Part shown: in pieces, positions 36,199-45,763 of the stretch
Layout of the letters: each line of letters begins with the position of its first letter
How positions within the stretch are numbered: position 1 is the stretch's first letter
Source of the DNA: Motilibacter peucedani
GTDB lineage: Bacteria; Actinomycetota; Actinomycetes; Motilibacterales; Motilibacteraceae
Length of the DNA stretch: 64,000 bases
Assembly: GCF_003634695.1 (NCBI RefSeq)
Contig: NZ_RBWV01000002.1
Span: forward strand, 1-64,000
Reading direction: 5' to 3'
The notes under the pieces: model-generated
Database searches by the model: none
What the model was told of the DNA's origin: nothing
The model's input: only the letters and a program-made list of their open reading frames with translations
Translations under genes and position numbers: made by a program

Positions 36199-37787
36199 GC
36201 ACCCAGACAGCGGCACCCGCGCCGACCGCCACCTACCCGCCGCAGCGCACGCTCTACGCGATCATCGGCGCGCTCATGCTCGGCATGCTGCTCGCCGCGC
36301 TCGACCAGACCATCGTCTCGACCGCGCTGCCGACGATCGTCGGCGAGTTCGGCGGCATCGACAAGCTCTCGTGGGTGGCCACCGCCTACCTGCTGACCTC
36401 GACCGCCACGACGCCGCTCTACGGCAAGGTCAGCGACATGTTCGGGCGCAAGCCCGTCTTCCAGTTCGCGATCGTCACCTTCCTGCTCGGGTCGGCGCTG
36501 GCCGGCGCCTCGCAGAACATGGGTGAGCTCATCGCCACCCGCGCGCTGCAGGGCATCGGCGCCGGCGGCCTGATGGCGCTGGTCTTCGCGATCATCGGCG
36601 ACATCGTCCCGCCGCGGGAGCGCCCGAAGTACATGGCGCCGTTCGTCGGTGTCTGGGGCCTCGCCAGCGTCGCGGGCCCGCTGCTGGGCGGCCTGTTCAC
36701 CGAGCACCTGAGCTGGCGCTGGATCTTCTACGTCAACCTGCCTGTCGGCGCGGTCACCCTGGTCGTCGTCGCCCTCGTGCTCAAGCTGCCGCGCAACCGC
36801 CAGCAGCACACGATCGACTACACCGGTGCGACCCTGCTCGTGGCCAGCGTCACCTCGGTCCTGCTCTACCTCTCGTGGGCCGGCAGCACCTACGGCTGGT
36901 TCGCCGGCCGCTCGGTCGCACTGCTCGCCGCCGGGCTCGTCCTCGGCGTCCTCTTCGTGTGGGCCGAGACCCGCGCGGTCGAGCCGATCCTGCCGCTGAG
37001 CCTGTTCAAGAACGACGTCGTCAGCGTCACCAGCGTCATCGGCTTCGCGCTCGGCCTGGCGATGTTCGGCTCGACCATCTACATCCCGCTCTACCTGCAG
37101 GTGGTCAACGGGGTGAGCCCCACCGAGTCCGGCCTGCGCATGCTGCCGCTCATGGGCGGCATCATGATCGCCTCGGTCGGGTCGGGCCGCATCATCACCC
37201 GCATCAACCGCTACAAGGTCTTCCCGGTCATCGGGACCGCGATCCTGACGCTCGGGCTCTTCCTGCTCTCGACGATGGAGAGCGACACCTCCGGCTGGGT
37301 CTCCGGGTCCTACATGTTCGTGGTCGGCTTCGGCGTCGGCCTGATCATGCAGGTGCTCATGGTCGCCGTGCAGAACGCTGTCGACTTCTCGGTCCTCGGC
37401 GTCGCCACCTCGATGTCGACGTTCTTCCGGTCCATGGGCGGCACGCTCGGCATCGCGATCCTCGGCGCCGTGCTCTCGTCGCGGCTCTCGAGCGAGATCG
37501 CCGACCGCGTGCCGGCCACTGAGCTCTCCCGCCTCGGCGACCCGAAGCAGCTCGAGAACCCCGCCGCGATCCAGGCCCTGCCCGAGCCCGCGCACGGCCA
37601 GGTCGTCGAGTCGCTCGTGCAGGCGCTGCACAGCGTCTTCCTCTGGTCGGTCCCGGTCACGGCCGTCGCGTTCGTCTTCGCGCTGCTGCTCCGTGAGGTC
37701 CCGCTGCGGGGCCGCGGTCCCGTGCCGCCGAGCGACAAGGCGGCCGAGGAGGCCAGCGAGATCGCGCCCGTCTTCGCGATGGAGTAG
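36195..37787 (+). CDS. MFS drug efflux transporter, DHA2 (EmrB/QacA) type
   Basis: 530 residues with 14 predicted membrane helices. Motifs include LLAALDQTIVSTALPTIVGEFGG in the first helix region, the family motif YGKVSDMFGRKPVFQ and RALQGIGAGGLMALVFAI. It exports hydrophobic drugs or metabolites using proton motive force; the substrate is not readable. Cotranslated with the upstream MarR regulator (4-bp overlap). Followed by a strong hairpin terminator 20 bp after the stop. Confidence 0.93.
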   Translation: MSTQTAAPAPTATYPPQRTLYAIIGALMLGMLLAALDQTIVSTALPTIVGEFGGIDKLSWVATAYLLTSTATTPLYGKVSDMFGRKPVFQFAIVTFLLGSALAGASQNMGELIATRALQGIGAGGLMALVFAIIGDIVPPRERPKYMAPFVGVWGLASVAGPLLGGLFTEHLSWRWIFYVNLPVGAVTLVVVALVLKLPRNRQQHTIDYTGATLLVASVTSVLLYLSWAGSTYGWFAGRSVALLAAGLVLGVLFVWAETRAVEPILPLSLFKNDVVSVTSVIGFALGLAMFGSTIYIPLYLQVVNGVSPTESGLRMLPLMGGIMIASVGSGRIITRINRYKVFPVIGTAILTLGLFLLSTMESDTSGWVSGSYMFVVGFGVGLIMQVLMVAVQNAVDFSVLGVATSMSTFFRSMGGTLGIAILGAVLSSRLSSEIADRVPATELSRLGDPKQLENPAAIQALPEPAHGQVVESLVQALHSVFLWSVPVTAVAFVFALLLREVPLRGRGPVPPSDKAAEEASEIAPVFAME

Positions 37788-37806
37788 TTCCACCCGCACG
37801 CACGTC

Positions 37807-37840
37807 GAGGCCGCCGTCCCCTCCCGGGGACGGCGGCCTC
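37807..37840 (+). terminator. Intrinsic-type hairpin after the efflux operon
   Basis: GAGGCCGCCGTCCCC pairs perfectly (15 bp) with 37826-37840 across a TCCC loop. It begins 20 bp after the transporter stop. No T-run follows, which is normal at this GC content. Confidence 0.85.
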
Positions 37841-37860
37841 GCTGCGCGGGGGGCTGGGCA

Positions 37861-37920
37861 CAGGCGAGCGGTAGCGAACGCAGCCCAGCGGTAGCGGGCG
37901 CATCCCAGCGTTAGCGGCGG
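37861..37920 (+). repeat. Three tandem 20-bp units with AGCGGTAGC core
   Basis: Three consecutive 20-mers share the core AGCGGTAGC (37867-37875 and 37887-37895) or AGCGTTAGC (37907-37915) at an exact 20-bp period. The region lies in the 358-bp gene-free stretch 37788-38145, downstream of the terminator. No gene is visible there. Confidence 0.75.
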
Positions 37921-37951
37921 AGCTACCGCCGGCGTACCTCTGCTACCGCTC
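37907..37951 (-). repeat. Diverged, inverted copy of the 53.6-kb hairpin repeat
   Basis: Read on the minus strand from 37951 down to 37907, this matches 53630-53674 at 39 of 45 positions, counted by hand. It includes the shared start GAGCGGTAGC and the inner GGCGGTAGC. The two loci thus carry members of one intergenic repeat family in opposite orientation. Confidence 0.7.
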
Positions 37952-38014
37952 GCGTGCCCGCAGAGCGGTGAGCGGTAGCAGCGCGGGGCGGGCGGTAGGA
38001 GATCGGCTACCGCC
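37941..38014. repeat. Inverted GGTAGC/GCTACC hairpins in the intergenic stretch
   Basis: TGCTACCGCTC (37941-37951) pairs perfectly with GAGCGGTAGCA (37970-37980). GGCGGTAG (37991-37998) pairs with CTACCGCC (38007-38014). These add to the density of GGTAGC-type words here; the remaining sequence up to 38145 has no recognised feature. Confidence 0.65.
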
Positions 38015-38145
38015 GGCCCGCATTCCCTACCGCTGATGTCCCTCCGACGAGTCGAGCGCATCTGCGCGCGACCGACCGGCGCCGCATTCCCCGCCACGCC
38101 GCCACACGGTTACGCGGTGCGCGGACGGATCTGGTCTCGCGAGAG

Positions 38146-39570
38146 GTGGCGGAGCGGACGTACGGTCGGGAGGTGACCCGAGCCACCACCCTGGGCGCCC
38201 TGCGCGCCGACGGCCATGTCCACCGCACCGTCAAGGAAGAGCTGCGCGAGAACCTGCTCGCCGCCATGCGCTCCGGCGAGCAGCGCTTCCCCGGCATCGT
38301 CGGCTTCGACGACACCGTCCTGCCCCAGCTGGAGCGCGCCGTCCTCGCCGGCCACGACCTGGTGCTGCTCGGAGAGCGCGGCCAGGGCAAGACCCGCCTG
38401 ATCCGCACGCTGGTGACCCTGCTCGACGAGTGGACTCCCGTGGTCGAGGGCTGCGAGATCAACGACCACCCCTACGCCCCGGTCTGCGGGCGCTGCCTGG
38501 CGCTGCTCGCCGAGACCGGCGAGGACCTGCCCGTGGCGTGGAAGCACCGCTCCCAGCGCTACGGCGAGAAGCTCGCCACCCCCGACACCAGCGTCGGCGA
38601 CCTCATCGGCGACATCGACCCGGTCAAGGTGGCCGAGGGCCGCACGCTGGGCGACCCCGAGACGGTGCACTACGGCCTGGTCCCCCGCACCAACCGCGGC
38701 ATCTTCGCCATCAACGAGCTGCCCGACCTCGCCGAGCGCATCCAGGTCGCCCTGCTCAACGTGCTCGAGGAGCGCGACATCCAGGTGCGCGGCTACCAGC
38801 TGCGGCTGCCGCTCGACCTGATGCTCCTGGCGAGCGCCAACCCCGAGGACTACACCAACCGCGGGCGCATCATCACCCCGCTGAAGGACCGCTTCGGCGC
38901 CGAGGTCCGCACCCACTACCCGCTCTCGCTGGACAGCGAGGTCGACCTGGTCGACCAGGAGGCGCAGCTCGCGGCGCACGTGCCGGCGCACCTGGTCGAG
39001 ACGGTCGCCCGCTTCACCCGGCTCGTACGCGACTCGCCCTCCGTCGACGCGCGCAGCGGCGTCTCGGCGCGCTTCGCCGTCGCCGCCGCCGAGACGGTCG
39101 CCGCCTCGGCGCTGCGCCGCTCGGCGATCACCGGCGAGGAGCCGGCCGTCGCCCGCTACAGCGACCTGCCGGCCGTCGTCGACACGCTGCTGGGCAAGGT
39201 GGAGTTCGAGGTCAGCGAGGAGGGCAACGAGCGCCAGGTGCTGATGCACCTGCTGCGCCGCGCGACGGTCGACACCTTCCGCGCGCACCTCGCCGCCAGT
39301 GACCTGTCCGCGCTGCTCGAGAAGTTCGACGAGGGCCTGGTCGTCGAGACCGGCGACCTCGTGCCCGGCACCCGGCTGCTCGAGCAGGTGGGCGCACTGC
39401 CTGGGCTCGGCCACGTGCTCGGCCAGCTCGGCATGGCCGACGACGTCGACTCCCCCGCCTTCGCGGCCAGCGCGCTGGAGTTCGCGATGGAGGGCCTGTT
39501 CCTCAACCGGCGCATCTCCAAGGAGGAGGGCGAGGCGGCCGGCGGCTCGCGCACCCTCTACGGGGCCTGA
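38146..39570 (+). CDS. MoxR/magnesium-chelatase-like AAA ATPase
   Basis: A 474-residue ATPase. Walker A is LLGERGQGKTRLIRTL near residue 75. Walker B is replaced by the chelatase-type FAINELPDLAERIQ, followed by LMLLASANPEDYTNRGRII (sensor region) and an RFAVAAAETVAA lid. A paired AAA-VWA system: the VWA gene begins 2 bp after its stop. Family members act as chaperone-like inserters or chelatases, with the client unknown. Start uncertain: GTG 38146 or GTG 38173 (preceded by GGGAG, but very close). Confidence 0.88.
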   Translation: MAERTYGREVTRATTLGALRADGHVHRTVKEELRENLLAAMRSGEQRFPGIVGFDDTVLPQLERAVLAGHDLVLLGERGQGKTRLIRTLVTLLDEWTPVVEGCEINDHPYAPVCGRCLALLAETGEDLPVAWKHRSQRYGEKLATPDTSVGDLIGDIDPVKVAEGRTLGDPETVHYGLVPRTNRGIFAINELPDLAERIQVALLNVLEERDIQVRGYQLRLPLDLMLLASANPEDYTNRGRIITPLKDRFGAEVRTHYPLSLDSEVDLVDQEAQLAAHVPAHLVETVARFTRLVRDSPSVDARSGVSARFAVAAAETVAASALRRSAITGEEPAVARYSDLPAVVDTLLGKVEFEVSEEGNERQVLMHLLRRATVDTFRAHLAASDLSALLEKFDEGLVVETGDLVPGTRLLEQVGALPGLGHVLGQLGMADDVDSPAFAASALEFAMEGLFLNRRISKEEGEAAGGSRTLYGA

Positions 39571-39571
39571 G

Positions 39572-41527
39572 GTGGTCGCGCGCTACGGGCAGTACGACGA
39601 CGGGCCCGACCCGCTCGCGCCGCCCTACGACGTACGCCGTGCGCTCGACGCCCTCGGCGACGACGTCCTGCAGGGGGCCTCGCTGCGCGAGGCGCTCCGC
39701 GAGCTGCTGCGCGGCGGCATGGACGGGCGACGGGGCCTCGACGACCTGCTGCGCCGGGCGCGCGAGCAGCGCAACCGGCTGCGCAAGCAGGGGCGGCTCG
39801 ACGGGACGCTCGAGGAGGCCCGCCGCCTGGTCGACAAGGCCGTCGGCGAGGAGCGCGCCGAGCTCTTCCCGCGGCCGAGCGACGACGCCCGCTTCCGCGA
39901 GGCCCAGCTCGACGCCCTCCCGAGGGAGACCTCGCGCGCCGTGCAGGAGCTCGCCGACTACGACTGGCAGTCGCCGCAGGCGCGCCAGACCTTCGAGCAG
40001 CTGCAGGACCTCCTGCGCCGCGAGGTGCTCGACACCCAGTTCCGCGGCATGAAGCAGGCGCTGGAGTCGCAGGACCCGTCGGCGATGCAGGGCGTCAAGG
40101 ACATGCTCTCGGACCTCAACGAGATGCTGGCCAAGGACTCCCGCGGCGAGCACACGCAGCAGGACTTCGACGACTTCATGGCCAAGCACGGCGAGTTCTT
40201 CCCTGACGCGCCGGAGAACCTCGAGGAGCTCGTCGACTCCCTCGCCCGCCGGGCGGCCGCGGCCCAGCAGCTGCTCAACTCGCTCTCGCGCGAGCAGCGC
40301 GCCGAGCTGCAGTCGCTGATGGAGCAGGCGATGCAGGACATGGACCTCGCCAACCAGATGGCCCAGCTGCAGGGCCAGCTGCGCGGCCGGCGCCCCGACC
40401 TCGACTGGAACGGTCGCCAGCGCATGCGCGGCGAGGGCGAGGGCATGGGCCTCGGCGACGCGACCAGCGCCCTGCAGGAGCTCGCGGACCTCGACGAGCT
40501 CGAGCAGTCGCTCGGCCAGGACTACCCCGGCGCCTCGCTCGAGGACATCGACGAGGACGCCGTGCGCCGGGCGCTCGGCCGCAAGGCCGTCGACGACCTC
40601 GAGGCGCTGCGCCGGCTCGAGCGCGAGCTCGAGCAGCAGGGCTACCTCTCGCGCTCGGGCGGCGAGACGCAGCTGACCGCCAAGGCGATCCGGCGGCTCG
40701 GCCAGACCGCGCTGCGCCGCGTGTTCAGCGACATGCAGTCCCCGCGGCGCGGCAGCCACGACGTGCACGACGCCGGCGCTGCCGGCGAGCCGACGGGCGC
40801 CTCGCGGCAGTGGCAGTTCGGCGACGAGCAGCCGATCGACGTGGTGCGCACGCTCACCAACGCCGTACGCCGTGGTGCCTACGCGGGCGGCCGGCTGAAG
40901 GTCGGGGTCGACGACTTCGAGGTCGTGGAGACCGAGCGCCGGTCCTCGGCCTGCGTGTGCCTGCTGGTCGACCTGTCCTACTCGATGGTCCTGCGCGACA
41001 CGTGGGGCGCGGCGAAGCAGACGGCCCTCGCGCTGCACGCGCTGGTGAGCGGGCAGTACCCCCAGGACGCCATCCAGATCATCGGCTTCTCGTCCTACGC
41101 GCGGGTCCTCCAGCCCGGCGAGCTCGCCGGTCTGGACGCCGACATGGTGCAGGGCACCAACCTGCAGCACGCGCTGATGCTGGCCGGGCGCTTCCTCGAC
41201 AAGCACAAGGACAGCGAGCCGGTCGTCCTCGTCGTCACCGACGGCGAGCCGACCGCCCACCTGCTGCCCAACGGCCAGCCGTGGTTCGCGTGGCCGCCGG
41301 AGCCCGAGACGATCACCGCGACGGTGGCGGAGGTCGACCGGATGACGCGCCGCGGAGTGCCGCTCAACGTCTTCCTGCTCGACGACGACCCGCGGCTGGT
41401 CGCCTTCGTGCAGGAGGTCGCGCGGCGCAACGGGGGCCGGGTGCTCCAGCCCTCCGCCGACCGACTGGGGTCCTACGTCGTCAGCGACTACCTGCGGATG
41501 CGACGGGGACGCCGCGGCGCTGCGTAG
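39572..41527 (+). CDS. VWA-domain protein paired with the MoxR-like ATPase
   Basis: A 651-residue protein. The N-terminal two-thirds is helical and highly charged (stretches like LLRRAREQRNRLRKQGRLDG and QSLMEQAMQDMDLANQMAQL), probably coiled. The C-terminal VWA domain has an intact MIDAS: DLSYS (about residue 469), the Thr in QGTNLQHALML and the Asp in VVTDGEPT. GTG 39572 lies 2 bp after the ATPase gene. It is predicted to bind client proteins for the ATPase through its metal site; the substrate is unknown. Confidence 0.9.
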   Translation: MVARYGQYDDGPDPLAPPYDVRRALDALGDDVLQGASLREALRELLRGGMDGRRGLDDLLRRAREQRNRLRKQGRLDGTLEEARRLVDKAVGEERAELFPRPSDDARFREAQLDALPRETSRAVQELADYDWQSPQARQTFEQLQDLLRREVLDTQFRGMKQALESQDPSAMQGVKDMLSDLNEMLAKDSRGEHTQQDFDDFMAKHGEFFPDAPENLEELVDSLARRAAAAQQLLNSLSREQRAELQSLMEQAMQDMDLANQMAQLQGQLRGRRPDLDWNGRQRMRGEGEGMGLGDATSALQELADLDELEQSLGQDYPGASLEDIDEDAVRRALGRKAVDDLEALRRLERELEQQGYLSRSGGETQLTAKAIRRLGQTALRRVFSDMQSPRRGSHDVHDAGAAGEPTGASRQWQFGDEQPIDVVRTLTNAVRRGAYAGGRLKVGVDDFEVVETERRSSACVCLLVDLSYSMVLRDTWGAAKQTALALHALVSGQYPQDAIQIIGFSSYARVLQPGELAGLDADMVQGTNLQHALMLAGRFLDKHKDSEPVVLVVTDGEPTAHLLPNGQPWFAWPPEPETITATVAEVDRMTRRGVPLNVFLLDDDPRLVAFVQEVARRNGGRVLQPSADRLGSYVVSDYLRMRRGRRGAA

Positions 41528-41553
41528 GAGCCGACCCACGTAGGATCCGGCCG

Positions 41554-42771
41554 GTGCGCCGCCTCTTCGCCGGGCTCCCCGCTGAGGTGGCCGTCCTGTC
41601 AGCCGTCGCCGTGGCGGTGGCCGTCGGCTTCGGCGTCGTCGCACCGTCCATCCCCGTCTTCGCCCGCGACTTCGGCGTGGGCGAGGCGGCCGCCGGCGCG
41701 GTCGTCAGCGCCTTCGCCCTGACCCGCCTGGCGTTCGCGCTGGCCGGCGGCCGGCTCGTCGACGCCCTCGGCGAGCGGCTCGTGCTCGCGGTCGGCATCG
41801 CGATCGTCGCAGTGTCGAGCGCGCTGGCCGGGCTCTCGCAGTCCTACCTGCAGCTCGTGCTCCTGCGCGGGGTCGGCGGGGTCGGCTCGGCGATGTTCAC
41901 GGTGTCGGCCATGGCGCTGCTGCTCCGTGTCACCCCGCGCGAGCTGCGCGGCCGCGCGACCGGCGTCTACCAGGGCGGCTTCATCCTCGGCGGGGTCACC
42001 GGGCCGGCCTTCGGCGGGCCGCTGACGCAGTGGTCGATCCGCGCGCCGTTCTTCGTCTACGCCGCGACCCTCGCGGTCGCCGGCGCCATCGCGATGGCGT
42101 TCCTCGCGCACAGCCGCGTCGACGAGCAGGAGGCGGGCGACGCGGAGGCACCGCAGCGTACGAGCCTGGCGGAGGCCCTGCGCAGCCGCGGGTACGTGAC
42201 GGCGCTGTGCGCGAGCCTCGGCAGCGGCTGGGTGGCGTTCGGCATCCGCAGCTCGCTGATCCCGCTGTTCGTCGTCGAGGCGCTGCACGCCGGCGCCGGG
42301 TGGACCGGCGCGGGCTTCGCCGTGTCGTCGGCGGCCCAGGCCCTGCTGCTGCTGCCCGCCGGGCGGCTGACCGACAGCGGCGGGCGGCGGTTCACGCTCA
42401 GCACCGGGCTGGCCGTCGCCACGGCGAGCTCGGTGGTCCTCGTGGTGTGCGGGAGCACGTGGGTGTTCCTGGTCGCCATGGCCCTGATGGGCGCGGGCTT
42501 CGCGCTGATCAGCCCCGCGTCGGGCGCGGTCGTCGGCGACATCGTGCGCGGGCGCGGCGGCACGGTCGTCGCGGCCTTCCAGATGGCCAGCGACGTCGGC
42601 GCGATCTCCGGCCCTGTCATCGCGGGCTGGCTCGCGCAGGAGGTGTCCTACCCCGCCGCCTTCGCTGCAGGGGCCGTCGTGCTGGCACTGTGCACGGCGC
42701 TGGCCGTCACGATGCCGGAGACGCGAGCAGCCGGGTCCGCAGCTCGGCCAGCGGCACCGGCCGACCGATGA
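41554..42771 (+). CDS. MFS transporter
   Basis: A 405-residue membrane protein with 12 helices. The A-like motif between helices 2 and 3 is AGGRLVDALGERLVLAVG, and the duplicated form in the second half is LLPAGRLTDSGGRRFTLST. A PAFGGPLTQWSIRAPFFVYA segment follows helix 4, as in DHA1-type exporters. The substrate is unknown. TAGGAT (41541-41546) ends seven bases before the GTG, suggesting a leaderless mRNA. The 3' end overlaps the convergent PAS-GGDEF-EAL gene by 65 bp. Confidence 0.88.
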   Translation: MRRLFAGLPAEVAVLSAVAVAVAVGFGVVAPSIPVFARDFGVGEAAAGAVVSAFALTRLAFALAGGRLVDALGERLVLAVGIAIVAVSSALAGLSQSYLQLVLLRGVGGVGSAMFTVSAMALLLRVTPRELRGRATGVYQGGFILGGVTGPAFGGPLTQWSIRAPFFVYAATLAVAGAIAMAFLAHSRVDEQEAGDAEAPQRTSLAEALRSRGYVTALCASLGSGWVAFGIRSSLIPLFVVEALHAGAGWTGAGFAVSSAAQALLLLPAGRLTDSGGRRFTLSTGLAVATASSVVLVVCGSTWVFLVAMALMGAGFALISPASGAVVGDIVRGRGGTVVAAFQMASDVGAISGPVIAGWLAQEVSYPAAFAAGAVVLALCTALAVTMPETRAAGSAARPAAPADR

Positions 42772-44416
42772 GCCAGCCCTGCGCCGTGTCGGCGCCGGCG
42801 GCCCGCACGGCGGCGAGCTGCTCCTCGGTCTCGACGCCTTCGACCGTCACCGACATGCCGAGGTCGTGCGCCAGCGCGGCGATGCTGCCGAGCAGGCGGC
42901 GGGTCCGGTCGTCGGCCGCGAGGTCGGCGGCGAACGACCGGTCCACCTTCAAGATGTCGACGGGCAGGCGGAGCAGGTAGCTCAACGACGAGTAGCCGGT
43001 GCCGAAGTCGTCGAGCGCCAGCTGCAGGCCCAGGGCCTTGAGCCGGCCGAGGACGCTCTGCGCCGCGTCGGGGTCCTCGACGACGGCGCTCTCGGTCAGC
43101 TCGACGATCAGCGAGGCCGGGTCGACGCCCGAGCGCTGCAGCGCCGCCTCGACCGACTTGACCAGCGCGGGGTGGTGCAGCTGGCGGGCCGAGAGGTTGA
43201 CCGCCAGCCGGGCGCCGGGCAGCGCCAGCGCCGCGAGGTCGCCGCACGCCTGCTGCAGCGCCCACCGGCCGAGGCCGACGACCAGGCCGGTCTCCTCGGC
43301 GACGGGGATGAACTCGTCGGGCGGCACCAGGCGGTCGGGCGCCTGCCAGCGCAGCAGCGCCTCGGCCTCGACGACCGAGTCGTCGCGCAGCCGCAGCAGG
43401 GGCTGGTAGTGCAGGAGCAGCTCGCCGCGCCGCTCGGCCTCGACCAGCCCGGCCGCGAGCCGCAGGCGCTGCGCGGCGCGCGCGGCACCGTCGGCGTCGA
43501 AGACCGCGACGCAGCCGCCGCCGCGCCGCTTGGCCTCGTGCATCGCGGTGCCCGCCCGGCGCAGCAGCTCGTCGCCGTGGATCCCGTCGGGCTCGTCGAC
43601 GGCGACCCCGACGCTGGCGCCGACCGTCACCATCTCCTCGTCGGCCCGGATGGGCTCGGACAGGGCGCCGGCCAGCCGCTCGGCGAGCAGCACGGCCTCG
43701 GCGGTCGAGGTCACCGAGGGCAGCACGACGACGAACTCGTCGCCACCGAGGAAGGCGGCGAGCCCGGCGGCGCGCACCTCGCGCCGCAGCCGGAAGGCGG
43801 TGGAGCGCAGAACCGCGTCGCCCGCGGCGACGCCGAGCCGGTCGTTGACCCGCGTGAAGCCGTCGAGGTCGAGCACGAGGACGGCGCGCAGCCGCCCGTC
43901 GTCGGACGCCTCGGCGAGCTCGCGCTCGAGCCGCAGCCGGTTGGGCAGCCCGGTCAGCCGGTCGTGGAAGGCGAGGTGCTCGAGCTCCTTCTCGTGGGCG
44001 ACCCGCTCGGTGATGTCGTGGGCGTCGACCACGAGGCCGCGCACCTGCGGGTGGCCCAGCAGGTTGCTGAAGGTGACCTCGAACCAGCGCTTGGCCTCGT
44101 AGGCCGACTCCGCGCCCTGGCTGCCGAGCAGCAGGCACAGCTCGACCACCTGCGGCTCGCCGGTGTGCCGGCAGCGCTCGGCCGCGGCCCGGGCGACCGC
44201 GGCGGAGTCGGGGTGGATGAGCCGGTTGCCGTTGGTGCCGACCAGCGGCAGCGTCGGCGTGGGCAGCTGGGAGAGCACCGCGGGGCTCGCCCAGCGGATG
44301 ACGCGCTCGTCGTCGATGACGAAGATCAGCCCGGAGCTGTGCTCGAGCACCGCGGCGAGCGCGGGCTCGGCGTCCGGCACGGGGCGCAGCGCAGGCTCGA
44401 GGGAGGGCACGGCCAT
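42707..44416 (-). CDS. PAS-GGDEF-EAL protein (cyclic-di-GMP turnover)
   Basis: 569 residues. A PAS-like sensor (about 25-125, SSGLIFVIDDERVIRWASPA and HPQVRGLVVDAHDITERV) is followed by a GGDEF domain. Its active-site loop is intact (FLGGDEFVVVLP near residue 221), but the inhibitory site reads RAAG instead of RxxD. The EAL domain has VVEAEALLRWQ (about 349), LTESAVVED, ALDDFGTGYSSLSYLL and VEGVETEEQ, all consistent with activity. It may therefore make and degrade cyclic di-GMP. GGGAGGTGGGC precedes the ATG. No signal peptide or transmembrane span was seen. Confidence 0.92.
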   Translation of the reverse strand: MAVPSLEPALRPVPDAEPALAAVLEHSSGLIFVIDDERVIRWASPAVLSQLPTPTLPLVGTNGNRLIHPDSAAVARAAAERCRHTGEPQVVELCLLLGSQGAESAYEAKRWFEVTFSNLLGHPQVRGLVVDAHDITERVAHEKELEHLAFHDRLTGLPNRLRLERELAEASDDGRLRAVLVLDLDGFTRVNDRLGVAAGDAVLRSTAFRLRREVRAAGLAAFLGGDEFVVVLPSVTSTAEAVLLAERLAGALSEPIRADEEMVTVGASVGVAVDEPDGIHGDELLRRAGTAMHEAKRRGGGCVAVFDADGAARAAQRLRLAAGLVEAERRGELLLHYQPLLRLRDDSVVEAEALLRWQAPDRLVPPDEFIPVAEETGLVVGLGRWALQQACGDLAALALPGARLAVNLSARQLHHPALVKSVEAALQRSGVDPASLIVELTESAVVEDPDAAQSVLGRLKALGLQLALDDFGTGYSSLSYLLRLPVDILKVDRSFAADLAADDRTRRLLGSIAALAHDLGMSVTVEGVETEEQLAAVRAAGADTAQGWLIGRPVPLAELRTRLLASPAS

Positions 44417-44523
44417 GCGCCCACCTCCCGACCCGTCGACAGCGACTGCGAACCCTGACGGCAGTCCCGATCGGTCCGGTCCGGGCGCAGCGTAGGCCCG
44501 GCGCCGAGGATGCCCCGAACGGG

Positions 44524-45669
44524 TCAGGCCAGCGCCTGCTCCAGGTCCGCGAGCAGGTCCTCGACGCTCTCGATGCCCACCGAGAGCCGCACGAGGTCGC
44601 TCGGCACCTCCAGCTGCGAGCCCGCGACCGACGCGTGCGTCATGCGGCCGGGGTGCTCGATCAGCGACTCGACGCCGCCGAGCGACTCGCCCAGGGTGAA
44701 GACCTCCGCCCGCTCGCAGACGCGGAGCGCCGCCTCCTCGCCGCCCCGCAGCCGGAACGACACCATGCCGCCGAAGGCGCGCATCTGGCGCGCAGCCACC
44801 TCGTGCCCTGGGTGCTCGGGCAGGCCGGGGTAGAGCACCGACGCGACCGCCGGGTGCTCGACGAGGAGCTCGACGACCTTGGCCGCGTTGGCGCAGTGCC
44901 GGTCCATGCGTACGCCGAGGGTGCGCGCGCCACGCAGCACCAGCCAGCAGTCGAAGGGGCCGGGCACCGAGCCCGAGGCGTTCTGGTGGAACGCGAGGCG
45001 CTCGCCGAGCTCGGGGTCTGTGACGACCAGCGCACCGCCGACGACGTCGGAGTGGCCGCCGAGGTACTTCGTGGTCGAGTGCACGACGACGTCGGCGCCC
45101 AGTGACAGCGGCTGCTGGAGGTAGGGCGAGGCGAAGGTGTTGTCCACCAGGCACAGCGCGCCCTGCTCGTGGGCGATCGCGGCCAGCCCGGCGATGTCGG
45201 CGACGGAGAGCAGCGGGTTCGACGGCGTCTCGACCCAGACCAGCGCGGTCTCGGGACGCACGGCCGCGCGCACGGCGTCGAGGTCGCGCAGGTCGACCGG
45301 GTCGAACGAGATGCCCCACCGCGACCACAGCCGGTTGAAGAGCCGGTGGGTGCCGCCGTAGGCGTCGTTCGGGAAGACCACGTGGTCGCCCGGCTTCAGC
45401 ACGGTGCGGACGAGGGTGTCCTCGGCGCCGAGCCCGGAGCCGAACGCGACAGCGCGGCTGCCGCCCTCGAGCGCCGCGAGGCACCCCTCGAGCGCGGTAC
45501 GCGTGGGGTTGCCCGAGCGGGAGTACTCGTAGCCGCCGCGCAGGCCGCCGACGCCGTCCTGCTTGTAGGTGGAGGCCTGCACGATGGGCGGCACCACCGC
45601 ACCGGTCGCGGCGTCGGGCTCCTGGCCCGCGTGGATGGCCAGGGTCTCGAAGCCGTACGCGTCGCTCAT
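44524..45669 (-). CDS. metB: Cystathionine gamma-synthase
   Basis: A 381-residue PLP enzyme. It joins an activated homoserine (here O-acetylhomoserine from MetX) with cysteine to form cystathionine. The PLP lysine is in [33 protein letters not shown] is the substrate motif near residue 55, and the [15 protein letters not shown] segment is typical. A gamma-lyase role is the alternative. TAGCGT (minus, 45682-45677) lies seven bases before the ATG, suggesting a leaderless mRNA. With cbs nearby the cell can run transsulfuration in both directions. Confidence 0.92.
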   Translation of the reverse strand: MSDAYGFETLAIHAGQEPDAATGAVVPPIVQASTYKQDGVGGLRGGYEYSRSGNPTRTALEGCLAALEGGSRAVAFGSGLGAEDTLVRTVLKPGDHVVFPNDAYGGTHRLFNRLWSRWGISFDPVDLRDLDAVRAAVRPETALVWVETPSNPLLSVADIAGLAAIAHEQGALCLVDNTFASPYLQQPLSLGADVVVHSTTKYLGGHSDVVGGALVVTDPELGERLAFHQNASGSVPGPFDCWLVLRGARTLGVRMDRHCANAAKVVELLVEHPAVASVLYPGLPEHPGHEVAARQMRAFGGMVSFRLRGGEEAALRVCERAEVFTLGESLGGVESLIEHPGRMTHASVAGSQLEVPSDLVRLSVGIESVEDLLADLEQALA

Positions 45670-45763
45670 GCCCGCCACGCTAGCCCGGAGCGCTGGCGGC
45701 CCGGTACGCGGTGGCGGGTGGCCGAGGCGGAATCCGGGAGGGGCGCTGGCGGTTGCAGGAGAC

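Noticed and set aside
37861-37920. Possible CRISPR array (three 20-bp units)
   Set aside because: The units are tandem without unique spacers, too few, and no cas gene is present.
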